Shown in pieces: positions 50,893-59,975 of a stretch of DNA of 64,000 nucleotides (within the stretch, counting starts at the first letter, position 1; every line of letters begins with the position of its first letter). Under the pieces are notes generated by a model, which was not told where the DNA came from, did not search any database, and was given only the letters and a program-made list of their open reading frames with translations. The DNA is taken from assembly GCA_963745955.1 (NCBI GenBank), contig CAVUZI010000007.1:62001-126000 (forward strand). The letters are read 5' to 3'. This stretch comes from Bog-756 sp963745955 (GTDB taxonomy: Bacteria > Actinomycetota > Acidimicrobiia > Acidimicrobiales > RAAP-2). The position numbers were made by a program, and so were the translations under genes.

Positions 50893-53136
50893 ATGTTCGC
50901 AGGGATGAAAGCGGTGGCAGTGGCACTGGCGGTGGCAATGGGCTCGCCCGCCGGGTTGGCACCGGAGCCACCCGCGGCGCCCACGCCCGCGTCGGACACG
51001 GCCCTGGTCACGACCGGAACTGGGCCAGCGAGCAAGTACGACTGCGCCTTGCGCATCCGGCCCGCTGCCGACGCCTTCACCGGCGCTGACGGCAGCGGGT
51101 CAGAGATCGGCTGGGAGGGCAACAAGCAGGGCGTCGTTACCTGCCTGGGCGGGGTGTTCCTCATTCAGGACGGCTTCTACCAGAACTACGGCTTCGGCAT
51201 CTACGACGGCGCCCCAACCACGTGGACCGACGCCGACGGCTACCTTCCCGCACAGATCACGTCGTTCAGCCGGAACGGCGCCCGGGTCTCGATCACCGAG
51301 TTCGCCGACCGGGTGGTTCTCTCTGGTGCTCCCTTTGTCGCCGTCTACAGCCGGGTCGCTGTCACGAACCCCACGGACCACGTCGTCGAGGCCAACCCTG
51401 AGGCTTCTCCTGGGTTGGTCCCGCTCGATGCGGCCTCCGACGCCGTGGCCCCTCACACCACTGTCGATCACGACTACGTGATCGCTGCCGACCGCTTCGG
51501 GGGCGCCTACCCGTGGCCGAGCGCAGCCGCACTGGCCACCGCCGGTACTTTCGACGAGCACTTCGCGCACATGGCGAGCTTCTGGAACGGCCAGCTGGCC
51601 GGCATCACCGGGATCAGCGTCCCGGATCAAACCCTTGACGACGCCTACCGCAGCGGGTTCATCTACACCCAGATCGCACGGAGCGGCGACGAGCTTCACG
51701 ATGGGGTCAACGGCTATCAGGCCGAGTACAACCACGACGTCATCGGTATCCTGTCCAACCTCTTCAACCAGGGCTACTTCACCGACGCCCACGCACTGTT
51801 GCTCACGGCGCGCGCCGCCATGGAAGCACCAGGCCAGGGCTTCTACGACGACGGTGTCTGGACGTACTCGGTGCCATGGGCCATCTACCTGATGAAGACT
51901 GGAGACCTGGCCTTCGTGAAGGAGAATTTCGATTCGGAGGGACCCCTCGGTGCCACGCAGCCGAGCATCGAGGACACCGCCCATGCGATCGCCGCCGCCA
52001 GGGCCAGCCCCACGGGGATCATGAAGGCCACCGACGACATCGACACACAGGGCTCCTGGACGACCGACGACTACTCGGCACTCATCGGCCTGGCTGCCTA
52101 CCGCTACCTCGCCCAGCGGGTAGGGAACGCCCGCGAGGCCGCCTGGGCGACCCAGGAGTACGGCAGCCTCCTATCGGCTACCAACAAGACGCTCGACACG
52201 ACGATCGCCCGTTACCACCTCGCTTACGTACCCTGCTCGATCCTTCAGCCCAACCGTGCCAACCGGTGCAAGAACCCCGAGGACGCCAACTGGATGTCGC
52301 CTCTCGGCGCATGGGCCTGGGACGGATCACTCTTCGGGGCCACTGTCAACGGTCCGGGCGTGACCATGATCGATGCCACCTACGACTACGGATTCGCCCG
52401 CCTGAAGGGCAAGCTCCCACCCAACACGTTCGGTGGGTTTCCCGGTGACTACTACTCGACCGGCTACAACGCGGGCTACGGAACGGCCGGCCTGGCCAGC
52501 ACCCACCACCGGGACCAGGGGATCTTGAGTTACGAGTTCATGATCGCCAACAGTCAAAGCGGTCCATACTCATGGTGGGAGAGTTCGTCTGCTCCCTCGA
52601 CCCAAACCCCGTGGCTGGGGTTGCACCCGGCGACCGGGCAGGGCGCCTCTCCCCACGCCTGGGGAATGTCCCAAGCCAACGGTGTGTTGCTGGCGTCGCT
52701 GGTGGCCCAGCGCACCGATGGCGACATCGTCGTGGGCCGCGGAGTCCCGGCGCAATGGCTCAGCGGTGGTGCGCCGATCTCGATCACCAACTTCCCGACG
52801 ACCGACGGCCGGAGGCTGAGCCTCACGATCTCATCGAGTGGCCAGTCGGTGTCGTTGACGCTGCACGGCCAGCCACCGTCAGGCCCGGTGCTCTTCCAGC
52901 TACCATCCTTCGTCGACAACATCGCGACAACCTCGGCCGGGGTGGTCGACCAGGGAACCGGGACCGTGACATTGTCGCCGGACACGAAAAGCGTCACCGT
53001 TCGGCTCGGCTCGGCACCGCCACTTCGGGGCATTCCTTGGATCGCCGCCGGAGTCACCTTGGTCGGCATCATCATCCTCCTCTTCGGCATCAGCCGCATT
53101 CGCAGCAGGCGGCTGCGACGCAACGCCGGCGAATAA
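50893..53136 (+). CDS. Secreted, membrane-anchored six-hairpin-glycosidase-like protein
   Basis: The product has 747 residues. The N-terminal signal peptide (MKAVAVALAVAMGSPAGLA) is followed by a beta-sandwich domain, then an (alpha/alpha)6-type region from about 230: TLDDAYRSGFIYTQIARSGD, YQAEYNHDVIGILSNLFNQG, DGVWTYSVPWAIYLMKTGD and ANWMSPLGAWAWDG, resembling trehalase/glucoamylase-type folds. A beta domain follows. A membrane helix and a basic tail (ISRIRSRRLRRNAG) anchor the C-terminus. Aromatic and acidic residues in the toroid suggest glycoside hydrolysis, but catalytic residues are not certain. Confidence 0.78.
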   Translation: MFAGMKAVAVALAVAMGSPAGLAPEPPAAPTPASDTALVTTGTGPASKYDCALRIRPAADAFTGADGSGSEIGWEGNKQGVVTCLGGVFLIQDGFYQNYGFGIYDGAPTTWTDADGYLPAQITSFSRNGARVSITEFADRVVLSGAPFVAVYSRVAVTNPTDHVVEANPEASPGLVPLDAASDAVAPHTTVDHDYVIAADRFGGAYPWPSAAALATAGTFDEHFAHMASFWNGQLAGITGISVPDQTLDDAYRSGFIYTQIARSGDELHDGVNGYQAEYNHDVIGILSNLFNQGYFTDAHALLLTARAAMEAPGQGFYDDGVWTYSVPWAIYLMKTGDLAFVKENFDSEGPLGATQPSIEDTAHAIAAARASPTGIMKATDDIDTQGSWTTDDYSALIGLAAYRYLAQRVGNAREAAWATQEYGSLLSATNKTLDTTIARYHLAYVPCSILQPNRANRCKNPEDANWMSPLGAWAWDGSLFGATVNGPGVTMIDATYDYGFARLKGKLPPNTFGGFPGDYYSTGYNAGYGTAGLASTHHRDQGILSYEFMIANSQSGPYSWWESSSAPSTQTPWLGLHPATGQGASPHAWGMSQANGVLLASLVAQRTDGDIVVGRGVPAQWLSGGAPISITNFPTTDGRRLSLTISSSGQSVSLTLHGQPPSGPVLFQLPSFVDNIATTSAGVVDQGTGTVTLSPDTKSVTVRLGSAPPLRGIPWIAAGVTLVGIIILLFGISRIRSRRLRRNAGE

Positions 53137-53606
53137 GCCTCGTCACGAAAAGCAGGGTGACCGGGTCGAGGCCAAGGCACCCTGCCCCTGACCCCCGGCT
53201 GAGAGTCGCAGCCTGTTCGTTCAGGAGCGACCGGTGCTCGCGCTCCGCGAACTTCCCATGATCTGGACGTCCGGGACGGTCCCGGCGACGGTATCGTTGA
53301 CTATTGACCAGTGCGTTCAGGAAGTAGGCTCAGTGGAAGCACCGGATCCCGTAGGTCGAGGCTGGACTGTCGAGGGCCCGTCTCTCCCGACAACTTTGGA
53401 CTCAGATTTTCCAAATTGGTCCGTCCTCGTTCGTTCGGCCGTAAGAGTCTTCGAGCACCTGACCCAAGATGGCCGGCGCGTCTCGCTTTCAGCGCTGAAA
53501 GAGGAGCCCTCGACCGTCGTTCGGAATGCACTCTTCGATCGTGACGAGATGCAACCAAGGAAGCTCCGGGGGTCAGATCGTTGGAGCAAGAGCCGAGGTC
53601 TGGAGA
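53137..53606. other. Gap of about 470 bp without a confident gene
   Basis: A plus-strand frame (53234-53632) gives a peptide ending VSLSALKEEPSTVVRNALFD, with no family or start signal. It could be a real small protein, but evidence is weak. The second copy of the 18-bp repeat lies at 53193. Confidence 0.3.
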
Positions 53607-53834
53607 ATGATCGCCGCCATGGAACCTGGTGAGATCGAACATCGGGGGTGGGTCAAGTTCATGGGGCCGCCGGCGTGGGATGACGATAGGCCGCCCAGTC
53701 CCCAAGAGCCTCGACGGCAAGGCACCCGTCAGGGCATCAGGGTGTACCTCCACGACGATCCCTCTGATGCGTACTCGGCGATGGTGGCGACTTGGGATGG
53801 ACGGTTCGGAGCAACGCTCCTAAACGCAGGCTGA
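53607..53834 (+). CDS. Hypothetical 75-residue protein, doubtful
   Basis: ATG 53607 follows GAGGTCTGGAGA. The sequence (EHRGWVKFMGPPAWDDDRPP, then VYLHDDPSDAYSAMVATWDG) has a plausible beta-rich composition, but no family is recognised. It is listed because the start signal is acceptable; it may be noise in a decayed region. Confidence 0.3.
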   Translation: MIAAMEPGEIEHRGWVKFMGPPAWDDDRPPSPQEPRRQGTRQGIRVYLHDDPSDAYSAMVATWDGRFGATLLNAG

Positions 53835-53864
53835 GTGACTCCTTCCGCCGGTCGTGGGCCTGTC

Positions 53865-54044
53865 CTACTGGTCGATCTCGATCGTTACGAGGTCACCATC
53901 AGAAAGGGCAAACTCGTCGCGAAGGCACACTGCGGCTCCGATCTCAACAACCTTCCGATCATGGTGACCGGTTCCGGTCTCTTTCCGATCGGCCCGAAGG
54001 ACAAAAGCAGGAACTCCCATGAACCTGCAGGGAACAATGCTCAT
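53865..54044 (-). pseudogene. C-terminal remnant of a riboflavin-kinase-like (CTP-dependent) domain
   Basis: The minus frame ends VVEIGAAVCLRDEFALSDGD then LVTIEIDQ with TAG at 53865. It is preceded by PAFVLRADRKETGTGHHDRK. The pattern E-I/V-x-A-x-x-x-L-R-D...L-x-D-G-D-x-V-x-I-E is the end of archaeal-type riboflavin kinase (DUF120) and its actinobacterial relatives. The N-terminal part with the P-x-T-L-N-L motif is absent upstream. Start ATG 54044 is only a possibility. Confidence 0.42.
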
Positions 54045-54125
54045 GCCCACTCGGCCACCCAACACGGCGGGTGGAAGCCGGAAAGGCGGATTTGAGGAGA
54101 GCGCTCAACATGCCGACGAAATTGG

Positions 54126-54174
54126 AACACCGTCACGCTGGGAAACGGGCGGGCGTCTCCAGCGTGACGGTGTT
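54126..54174. repeat. Perfect 16-bp inverted repeat
   Basis: AACACCGTCACGCTGG (54126-54141) and CCAGCGTGACGGTGTT (54159-54174) are exact complements around a 17-base loop. No T-run follows. It may be a terminator-like or recombination-associated hairpin in a gene-poor region. Confidence 0.65.
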
Positions 54175-54261
54175 CTTGCCCCAACTTTGGAAGCAAGCCG
54201 CTGAGAACGGCCGCTCCGCACAGCAGTTCTAACCCCGAGTAACGACAGCGTCAAGCGAATG

Positions 54262-54333
54262 TCTGTTGCAACAGAAATGGAATTCACTATTTCCAAACCA
54301 GCGTTTGTAAGATTCCAAACCAGCGTTCGTAAG
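54262..54333. repeat. Palindrome plus 22-bp tandem repeat
   Basis: TCTGTTGCAACAGA (54262-54275) is a perfect 14-bp palindrome. Fourteen bases later TTTCCAAACCAGCGTTTGTAAG (54290-54311) and ATTCCAAACCAGCGTTCGTAAG (54312-54333) form a direct tandem repeat with two mismatches. The repeats are AT-richer than the flanks, and resemble operator or iteron arrays. Confidence 0.6.
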
Positions 54334-54859
54334 TCCGGACTGCGCAACCCACCTCGTCGTAAGGGAGTATTCAATGTGGGCGGCGCTCCTGCCGGGGATG
54401 GTTCGAGGAATCGTGCGAGCGATCCAAGCAAGAAATCGAACTTGGCAAAGAGGAATGCGACCGAGAGTTGCAACACATCCTTGACGGGGAAGCGTGAAAC
54501 CGCCCAGCTTGTTGGCGGCACCGGTGACTCAGTTGACAGGTGGGGCGATCACGCGACGGATGACCAGTGGCGTGATGCTGAGGCCACGCTTACCACGCCA
54601 CGCTTGGCGCAATGGGAGGAGTGAAGCCTCTGACCTGGAAGGCCCTGTCCTCACCAGGACCTCCGAGGAGCTTCAGGTCGCCCCGCTGCGTCCCGACGGC
54701 AGGCTGACACGGCAGGGCGCGCATGATTCCGGGCGCTCGGTGGCATGTGAGATACGCAGCAACTCCTGGCACGGCTCCAGAGTCTCCACCCTGCCAGTCG
54801 AGACCCTATGCTCAGCCATCGAAAGAGGGCGGAAAGCGCATTTGGCGGAAGGAGGAGTC

Positions 54860-56464
54860 GTGCTCACCGAATCCTATTGGCCTGCGGATCATTCGGAACG
54901 AGTACTCGAAAGCACCGTCGGCGGTGTGCTTCGTGAGGCAGCTGAGTCGGCACCGGATCGGGTCGCCCTGGTGGCGGGCGTTCCGAATCCCCGCGATCGG
55001 CGGCGATGGACCTACTCCGAGCTGCTCGGTGAAGCCGAATCAGCGGCGAGGGCGTTGCTCGAGCGCTTCGAGCCAGGCGAGCACCTCGCCGTGTGGGCAC
55101 CCAATCTGTCCGAATGGGTCATTCTCGAATTCGCAGCCGGCCTCGCCGGCCTGACCCTCGTCACGGTCAACCCCGCGTACAAGCCCCACGAACTTGCCTA
55201 TGTGCTCGAGCAGTCGGGAGCGGTCGGCATTTTCCTCGTTCCCGAATTCCGCAGCCCAATGGCCAGCTACCTCGAAGAAGTCCGGCCCAAACTGCCGGGC
55301 CTCCGTGAGGCGGTCCTCTTCACCGAATGGGACGTGTTCAGGCAATCGGGGAGCTCGATTGGCCGGCTACCTGAAGTGCACACTGACGACATCGCCCAGA
55401 TCCAGTACACCTCGGGCACGACAGGGTTCCCGAAGGGTGCTCGCCTGCATCACCGCGGCCTGACGAACAACGCCCGCTTCTTCGCCCAGCGCATCGGAAT
55501 GGACCCGGGCGACGTCTTCGTCAACCCCATGCCCCTGTTCCACACGGCCGGATGTGGGCTGGGTGTGCTGGGTTGCGTACAAGCCCGGGCGACCAACGTC
55601 GCGGTGCTGGCATTCGAGCCCGGCCTTGTCCTCGAGCTGATCGAGTCAGAACGGTCCACCACCTTCAGTGGAGTCCCCACCATGCTGATCGCGATGCTCG
55701 AGCACCCGGACTTCGAGCACCGAGACCTCTCGAGCATCCGCGTAGCCGTCTCTGGCGGCTCCCCCGTTCCGGTCGACCTGGTCCGGCGTGTTGAGCAGCG
55801 GCTGGGCGCGCGCTTCAGCACGGTGTTCGGCACAACCGAGTGCTCGCCGGTCCTGACACAGGTGCATCCCGACGATGAGCCCGAGGACAGGGCCGAGACG
55901 TTGGGTAGGCCCCTACCCCAAACCGAGGTACGCGTCAGTCATCCCGTCGAGGGGGAGGTGGTTGCTGTCGGTACCGTTGGCGAGCTCTGCACAAGGGGAT
56001 ACCTGGTGATGTCGGGATACCACGACATGCCCGAGGCCACCGCCCAGGCCATCGACAGCGAGGGCTGGTACCACACGGGTGATCTCGCCTCGATGGACGA
56101 GCGCGGGTTCCTCCGGATCGAGGGCAGGGTCAAGGACATGATCATCCGTGGGGGCGAGAACATCTACCCCCGCGAGATCGAAGACGTGATTTTCGCACAT
56201 CCCTCGGTGGCCGACGTGGCCGTGGTCGGCATACCCGACGATCGGTGGGGTGAAGTGGTCGCCGACTTCGTGCGCCCGGCCGAAGGGGCAGTCCTCGACG
56301 AAGTCGTGCTCCGAGCGCACTGTCGAGACCGGCTCGCGCCGTACAAGACGCCTCAGCACTGGGTCGAACTGTCGGAGTTCCCGCTGACTGCGTCAGGCAA
56401 GGTCCAGAAGTTCAGGCTCCGCGATGGGTTTCGATCGTCTGGGACGAAAATCTCTGAAGACTAG
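54860..56464 (+). CDS. Acyl-CoA synthetase (AMP-dependent synthetase/ligase)
   Basis: GTG 54860 follows AAGGAGGAGTC, giving 534 residues. A long N-terminal extension upstream lacks family similarity. IQYTSGTTGFPKGA near 175 is the P-loop. FSTVFGTTECSPVLTQ, EGWYHTGDLASMDERGFLRI and GRVKDMIIRGGENIYPREIED are the adenylate-forming A4-A8 motifs, and PLTASGKVQKFRLRD carries the catalytic Lys. The sequence is of the fatty-acyl-CoA synthetase class. It forms CoA thioesters of a carboxylic acid. No other fatty acid genes are adjacent. It lies just after the repeat-rich decayed region. Confidence 0.92.
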   Translation: MLTESYWPADHSERVLESTVGGVLREAAESAPDRVALVAGVPNPRDRRRWTYSELLGEAESAARALLERFEPGEHLAVWAPNLSEWVILEFAAGLAGLTLVTVNPAYKPHELAYVLEQSGAVGIFLVPEFRSPMASYLEEVRPKLPGLREAVLFTEWDVFRQSGSSIGRLPEVHTDDIAQIQYTSGTTGFPKGARLHHRGLTNNARFFAQRIGMDPGDVFVNPMPLFHTAGCGLGVLGCVQARATNVAVLAFEPGLVLELIESERSTTFSGVPTMLIAMLEHPDFEHRDLSSIRVAVSGGSPVPVDLVRRVEQRLGARFSTVFGTTECSPVLTQVHPDDEPEDRAETLGRPLPQTEVRVSHPVEGEVVAVGTVGELCTRGYLVMSGYHDMPEATAQAIDSEGWYHTGDLASMDERGFLRIEGRVKDMIIRGGENIYPREIEDVIFAHPSVADVAVVGIPDDRWGEVVADFVRPAEGAVLDEVVLRAHCRDRLAPYKTPQHWVELSEFPLTASGKVQKFRLRDGFRSSGTKISED

Positions 56465-56803
56465 GTAGGTCGCTGACCAAGCCGAAGTGTCCTCGTGGGC
56501 CACGCATCTGGTGCCGTCGTCGCAGCCAGGACCCTTCGACCCAAGTACGCCGAGGCGGTCGGCTGTTGGAATTGATTCCGCAGATCAGGCCAAAAGCGTC
56601 GCAAATATTCAGTCGATCCTGCTTATGTTCTCGCTAATCCCGGCCCATGAGAGGCCGAACGGGTGGCCCGCCGGAACGAGTGGCACACGGAATCCATCCG
56701 ACGCCTCCGGAAATCGGCCCGGACCGCTCCATTTTCGCGACGGACCGAAGAGACATTCATCAGCGACAGCCAGAACGTGTCCCTGCTGCCGGCTCAGGGC
56801 GCA
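56465..56803. other. Gap of about 340 bp between convergent genes
   Basis: Nothing recognised in any frame. It separates the acyl-CoA synthetase from the Erm-like gene transcribed toward it. Confidence 0.35.
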
Positions 56804-57379
56804 TTATCTCCTTGTTGCGATCGGATGCCTCGGTTGAGACGGGCCTCGACGAACAACGACGAGTACAGCGACTTTGTTCGGTGGTGGTGGACGAAACGCC
56901 GATCGAGGAGGCGGCCGACCGAGATGGACCATGAAATAACTGTCCCAGCGTCCTCGGCCAGGGGCGTCTTGCGAGCTCCAGCGCTGCGCGGCATGCCACG
57001 GCACGATGAGGTCCGCACGAATCAGGCGACTACCAGGGCTGACCAAGCGCTTGACCAGCGACGTGGTGATCCCGAACGGCGGGTTCGATACCACTTTGAA
57101 TGGGCGGCGCGGGAGACGGAGATCGGACGCGTCGGCGCGAACGACCGTCACGTCGCGTTGATCGAACTGATTCCGCAAGTACGCGGCGCGCTGTGCATGC
57201 AGCTCAATCGCAACAACACGCGCACCGGCAGCGGCGAGTGCGTGAGTTATCGCTCCAGTTCCCGCACCGACGTCTAGAACTAGGTCACCGCGAACGACGC
57301 CAGCGTCTGCGACGACGCGGTGCGCCCAACGACTATCGAGTTGATGCCACCCCCACCGTGGCCCGCGGATCGCGGTCAC
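56804..57379 (-). CDS. Erm-like 23S rRNA (adenine-N6)-dimethyltransferase
   Basis: The GTG start gives 191 residues. WGWHQLDSRWAHRVVADAG, then DLVLDVGAGTGAITHALAAA (SAM site, 37-42), VVAIELHAQRAAYLRNQF and FKVVSNPPFGITTSLVKRL (catalytic N-P-P-F, 99-102) follow the RsmA/Erm superfamily. The RRPFKVVSNPPFG context and the short C-terminus favour Erm, which methylates A2058 of 23S rRNA and confers macrolide-lincosamide-streptogramin B resistance. The C-terminal Arg/Pro-rich tail (AFRPPPPNKVAVLVV) is as in actinobacterial intrinsic Erm. No leader-peptide attenuator is obvious upstream. Confidence 0.85.
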   Translation of the reverse strand: MTAIRGPRWGWHQLDSRWAHRVVADAGVVRGDLVLDVGAGTGAITHALAAAGARVVAIELHAQRAAYLRNQFDQRDVTVVRADASDLRLPRRPFKVVSNPPFGITTSLVKRLVSPGSRLIRADLIVPWHAAQRWSSQDAPGRGRWDSYFMVHLGRPPPRSAFRPPPPNKVAVLVVVRRGPSQPRHPIATRR

Positions 57380-57674
57380 GGTGGACCATCACCATGAAAC
57401 AAGTCATGGTACGACCGTAGCTCGTTTCCTGAGACCTGTCACCCGTCACCGATGAAGGCGGGACACGCTCACCGGTGGTGGTCGGATCGTTGATCGGCTG
57501 GAGGCAATCGCCCCAAAAACCGTGCGCGGCCCGCTCACGCATCGGTCTACCACCCTCCACAACCTCTGTAGCCGGTGGAACCGAGGCTACCAGGGGACCG
57601 GGAAAGAGGCTTGGTGCCGCGTCTATACCCGGTGACTGGGGGGCACTCCCGGATCGGGATGAGATCATGTCCAG

Positions 57675-58223
57675 ATGGCGGCGCTTCCCGAGGTACTCAC
57701 AACCAGATCGGTGCAGCTTCGATGCTGGAGTCCGAGCTTTGCTGAAGCAATGCTGATTGCCATTGAGGAGAGCTTTACCGAACTGGAGCAATGGATGGAC
57801 TGGGCACAGGAGGTGCCAACTGTCGTCGGCCTACGGGAAGTCCTCCGCCAAGGTGAGCTGGACTTCCACGCAGACCGAGGTTGGGATTACATAATCTTTG
57901 ATGCCGAGTCGGACGACATCATGGGAGGGGTCGGACTGCACCGCACTGAGGACCCCGGCAGGTTTGAGATCAGTTATTGGATCCGGACCAGCCAGACCAG
58001 TCGAGGCGTGGCCACTCTGGCCGCCCGAACCGTCATCAGCGCTGCATCGACCTACTTGGGCCCGGCAAGACAGATCATGCTTCGCATGGATCAGGCCAAC
58101 CTGCCCAGTGCCTCAGTAGCCCAAAAGTTGGGATTTACGCTCCATGCGCAAATAGCCCAAAGAATTGCCGCTACGGGTCACACTGGACGCGGCTACGTGT
58201 GGACCCTCGATCTGCCGGGGTGA
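57675..58223 (+). CDS. RimJ/RimL-type GNAT acetyltransferase
   Basis: The product has 182 residues. TRSVQLRCWSPSFAEAMLIAIEES is the RimJ-like start, with ELEQWMDWAQEVPTV typical. MGGVGLHRTEDPGRFEISYWIR, SRGVATLAARTVISAA and RMDQANLPSASVAQKLGFTL carry the acetyl-CoA motifs (Gly loop R-G-V-A and N-x-x-S). It would acetylate an N-terminal or small amine. A GATCAT hexamer six bases before the ATG suits a leaderless start. Confidence 0.86.
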   Translation: MAALPEVLTTRSVQLRCWSPSFAEAMLIAIEESFTELEQWMDWAQEVPTVVGLREVLRQGELDFHADRGWDYIIFDAESDDIMGGVGLHRTEDPGRFEISYWIRTSQTSRGVATLAARTVISAASTYLGPARQIMLRMDQANLPSASVAQKLGFTLHAQIAQRIAATGHTGRGYVWTLDLPG

Positions 58224-58450
58224 CTCACCGTATGGGGTTGCCCCATGCAGTAGGCCACGTTCGATAACGCCCGGCTGATCCGGTGATGGGGTCGTTGGCG
58301 GGCAGGTCCTGTCCACCTTTTTCCAGCACCTTCACGACACGAATCGCAGACTCACAGCTTCGTTGACACCGCCAAGGGATTGGTGCCAGGGTCTGCCACC
58401 AAAGGAACTGAGCACGGAGTTCTTGTGATGGCAATGGAGGAGAACAGAAC

Positions 58451-59212
58451 ATGCGTTTCGTATTGATTCATGGTGGATTCCATGGCGCATGGTGTTGGAG
58501 CCGAACGGTTCCGGAACTTGAGAAGCTCGGCCACCTGGCAATCGCCATTGACATCCCAGGCCACGGCGAACGAGTCCACGAAGAGGCAACCATGGCTGGT
58601 CGCCTCGATGCTGTGCTCGACGTGCTCCAATCAGGTGACGTACTCGTCGGTCACTCCGGTGGGGGTCTGGAGGTCACCCGTGCGGCCGACGCCGCCCCCG
58701 AGCTCGTCAGCCATGTGGTCTACCTTGCCGCTGCCCTGCCGCTGGAGGGTCGCTTGATGCAGGATGCACTCATCTACCGTGACGACGGTGGAGTCGAAGG
58801 TGACAATGACGTAACCGGGATGCTCGAACACCTGCACTTCAACGACGACGGCTCGATGGCGTTTGCTGACGCCGAGGGTGCGAAGCAACTTTTCTACCAT
58901 GACTGCGACGATGAGACGGTTCGCTGGGCATTCGAGCAGCTAACACCGGAGAGCGCAGGCGACACGGCGACCACGCCGATTTCTGTTCCACGCTTCTGGG
59001 AAGCGGACCTCCCACGCAGCTTTGTTCTCTGCTTGGAGGACCGGGCGCAACCACGATGGCTCGCTGACGTGACCGCTCGTCGTCTCGGGGTCGAACCGTT
59101 GTCCATCAAGGCGTCTCATTCGCCGTTCCTGAGCCGACCGGCCGAACTCGCGCAGTTACTCGTCGAGGCAACGACGACGGTGCCAGTAGGCCCCTTAAGG
59201 CCCAACGGCTGA
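58451..59212 (+). CDS. Alpha/beta hydrolase (salicylate-esterase/hydroxynitrile-lyase-like)
   Basis: ATGGAGGAGAACAG precedes the ATG; 253 residues. FVLIHGGFHGAWCWSRTVPELE is the oxyanion-hole start typical of plant methyl-esterase-like and bacterial salicylate-esterase enzymes. The nucleophile is in LVGHSGGGLEVT, and the catalytic His is in IKASHSPFLSRP. No signal peptide. The substrate is probably a small ester or carbamate. Confidence 0.86.
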   Translation: MRFVLIHGGFHGAWCWSRTVPELEKLGHLAIAIDIPGHGERVHEEATMAGRLDAVLDVLQSGDVLVGHSGGGLEVTRAADAAPELVSHVVYLAAALPLEGRLMQDALIYRDDGGVEGDNDVTGMLEHLHFNDDGSMAFADAEGAKQLFYHDCDDETVRWAFEQLTPESAGDTATTPISVPRFWEADLPRSFVLCLEDRAQPRWLADVTARRLGVEPLSIKASHSPFLSRPAELAQLLVEATTTVPVGPLRPNG

Positions 59213-59975
59213 GGGCTATCCACAAGGTGCCGATCAGCCACTGCCTGATAACCGACTCGCTCCCGGCATTCTGACGCGCCCCAAGGTTCAGGCTGCTGAA
59301 AGATCGGTGATCGCCGAAGGAGTGTCGAGTTCGGTAAACGCTGATGCCCTGATTGACTGTGCCGAGGTACTTCGTCCAGCTCTCGACCATCATGTCCGAG
59401 CCCTGATCGACAATCTCAATGGGCAGGTAGTCCTTCAGACGAAGCATGCCCCGCTTGCAGCCAAACTGCAGGGTGCCGACGTTGGCACCTCTGACGGGGG
59501 ATGGACACCTCCGGCCGCCAGTGAACCCTGGGTGGGAGCCCGACTCGGCTCCATGGCACTGCGACCACGTAGGCTTGCCCATCAGGCGTACTTGACGACA
59601 GGACGGATGTGGCGACAACCCAGACGGTCACCATGCGACTCAGTTGGTGGGTGAAGCGATGGACTCCGCCGAGGCACGCGGGTTCGCCGGGCTCGTGACA
59701 AGGTCCCGGGCGTTGCTCGATTCGATTGGCTGAACGCTGGCAAAACGGCGGATCTCGTTGGACCGGGTACGAAACACCCACCCCGTACGCATGAGCGCGG
59801 TCGTACCCTACTAGTGCCAGAGTCTGGAGGTTCGCGACCGACAAGCATTGGTCCTGGATAGCGCGCCCCGAACCGGTGATGCTCGGCACGCATCCCGCCG
59901 CCGGGCGGTTGTGGTGAGGCGACATCGGGAATCTCGGCCATGCGTCCATGCCAGTGGCGGGTCCACCACAGCGGA
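59213..59975. other. Gap of about 760 bp without a recognised gene
   Basis: Several open frames exist on both strands, the most plausible being a minus-strand peptide with LRLKDYLPIEIVDQGSDMM (59106-59618) and a plus-strand peptide with VRALIDNLNGQVVLQTKHAP (59307-59654). Neither matches a family nor has a good start signal. Nothing can be called. Confidence 0.35.

Noticed and set aside
57333..57410. Erm leader peptide overlapping the start of the rRNA methyltransferase
   Set aside because: A frame beginning MTCFMVMVHR overlaps the start but has no features of ribosome-stalling leaders and no attenuator stems.
59106..59654. Possible genes on both strands in 59.1-59.7 kb
   Set aside because: Both frames are moderately long, but neither has a start signal or a recognisable family.
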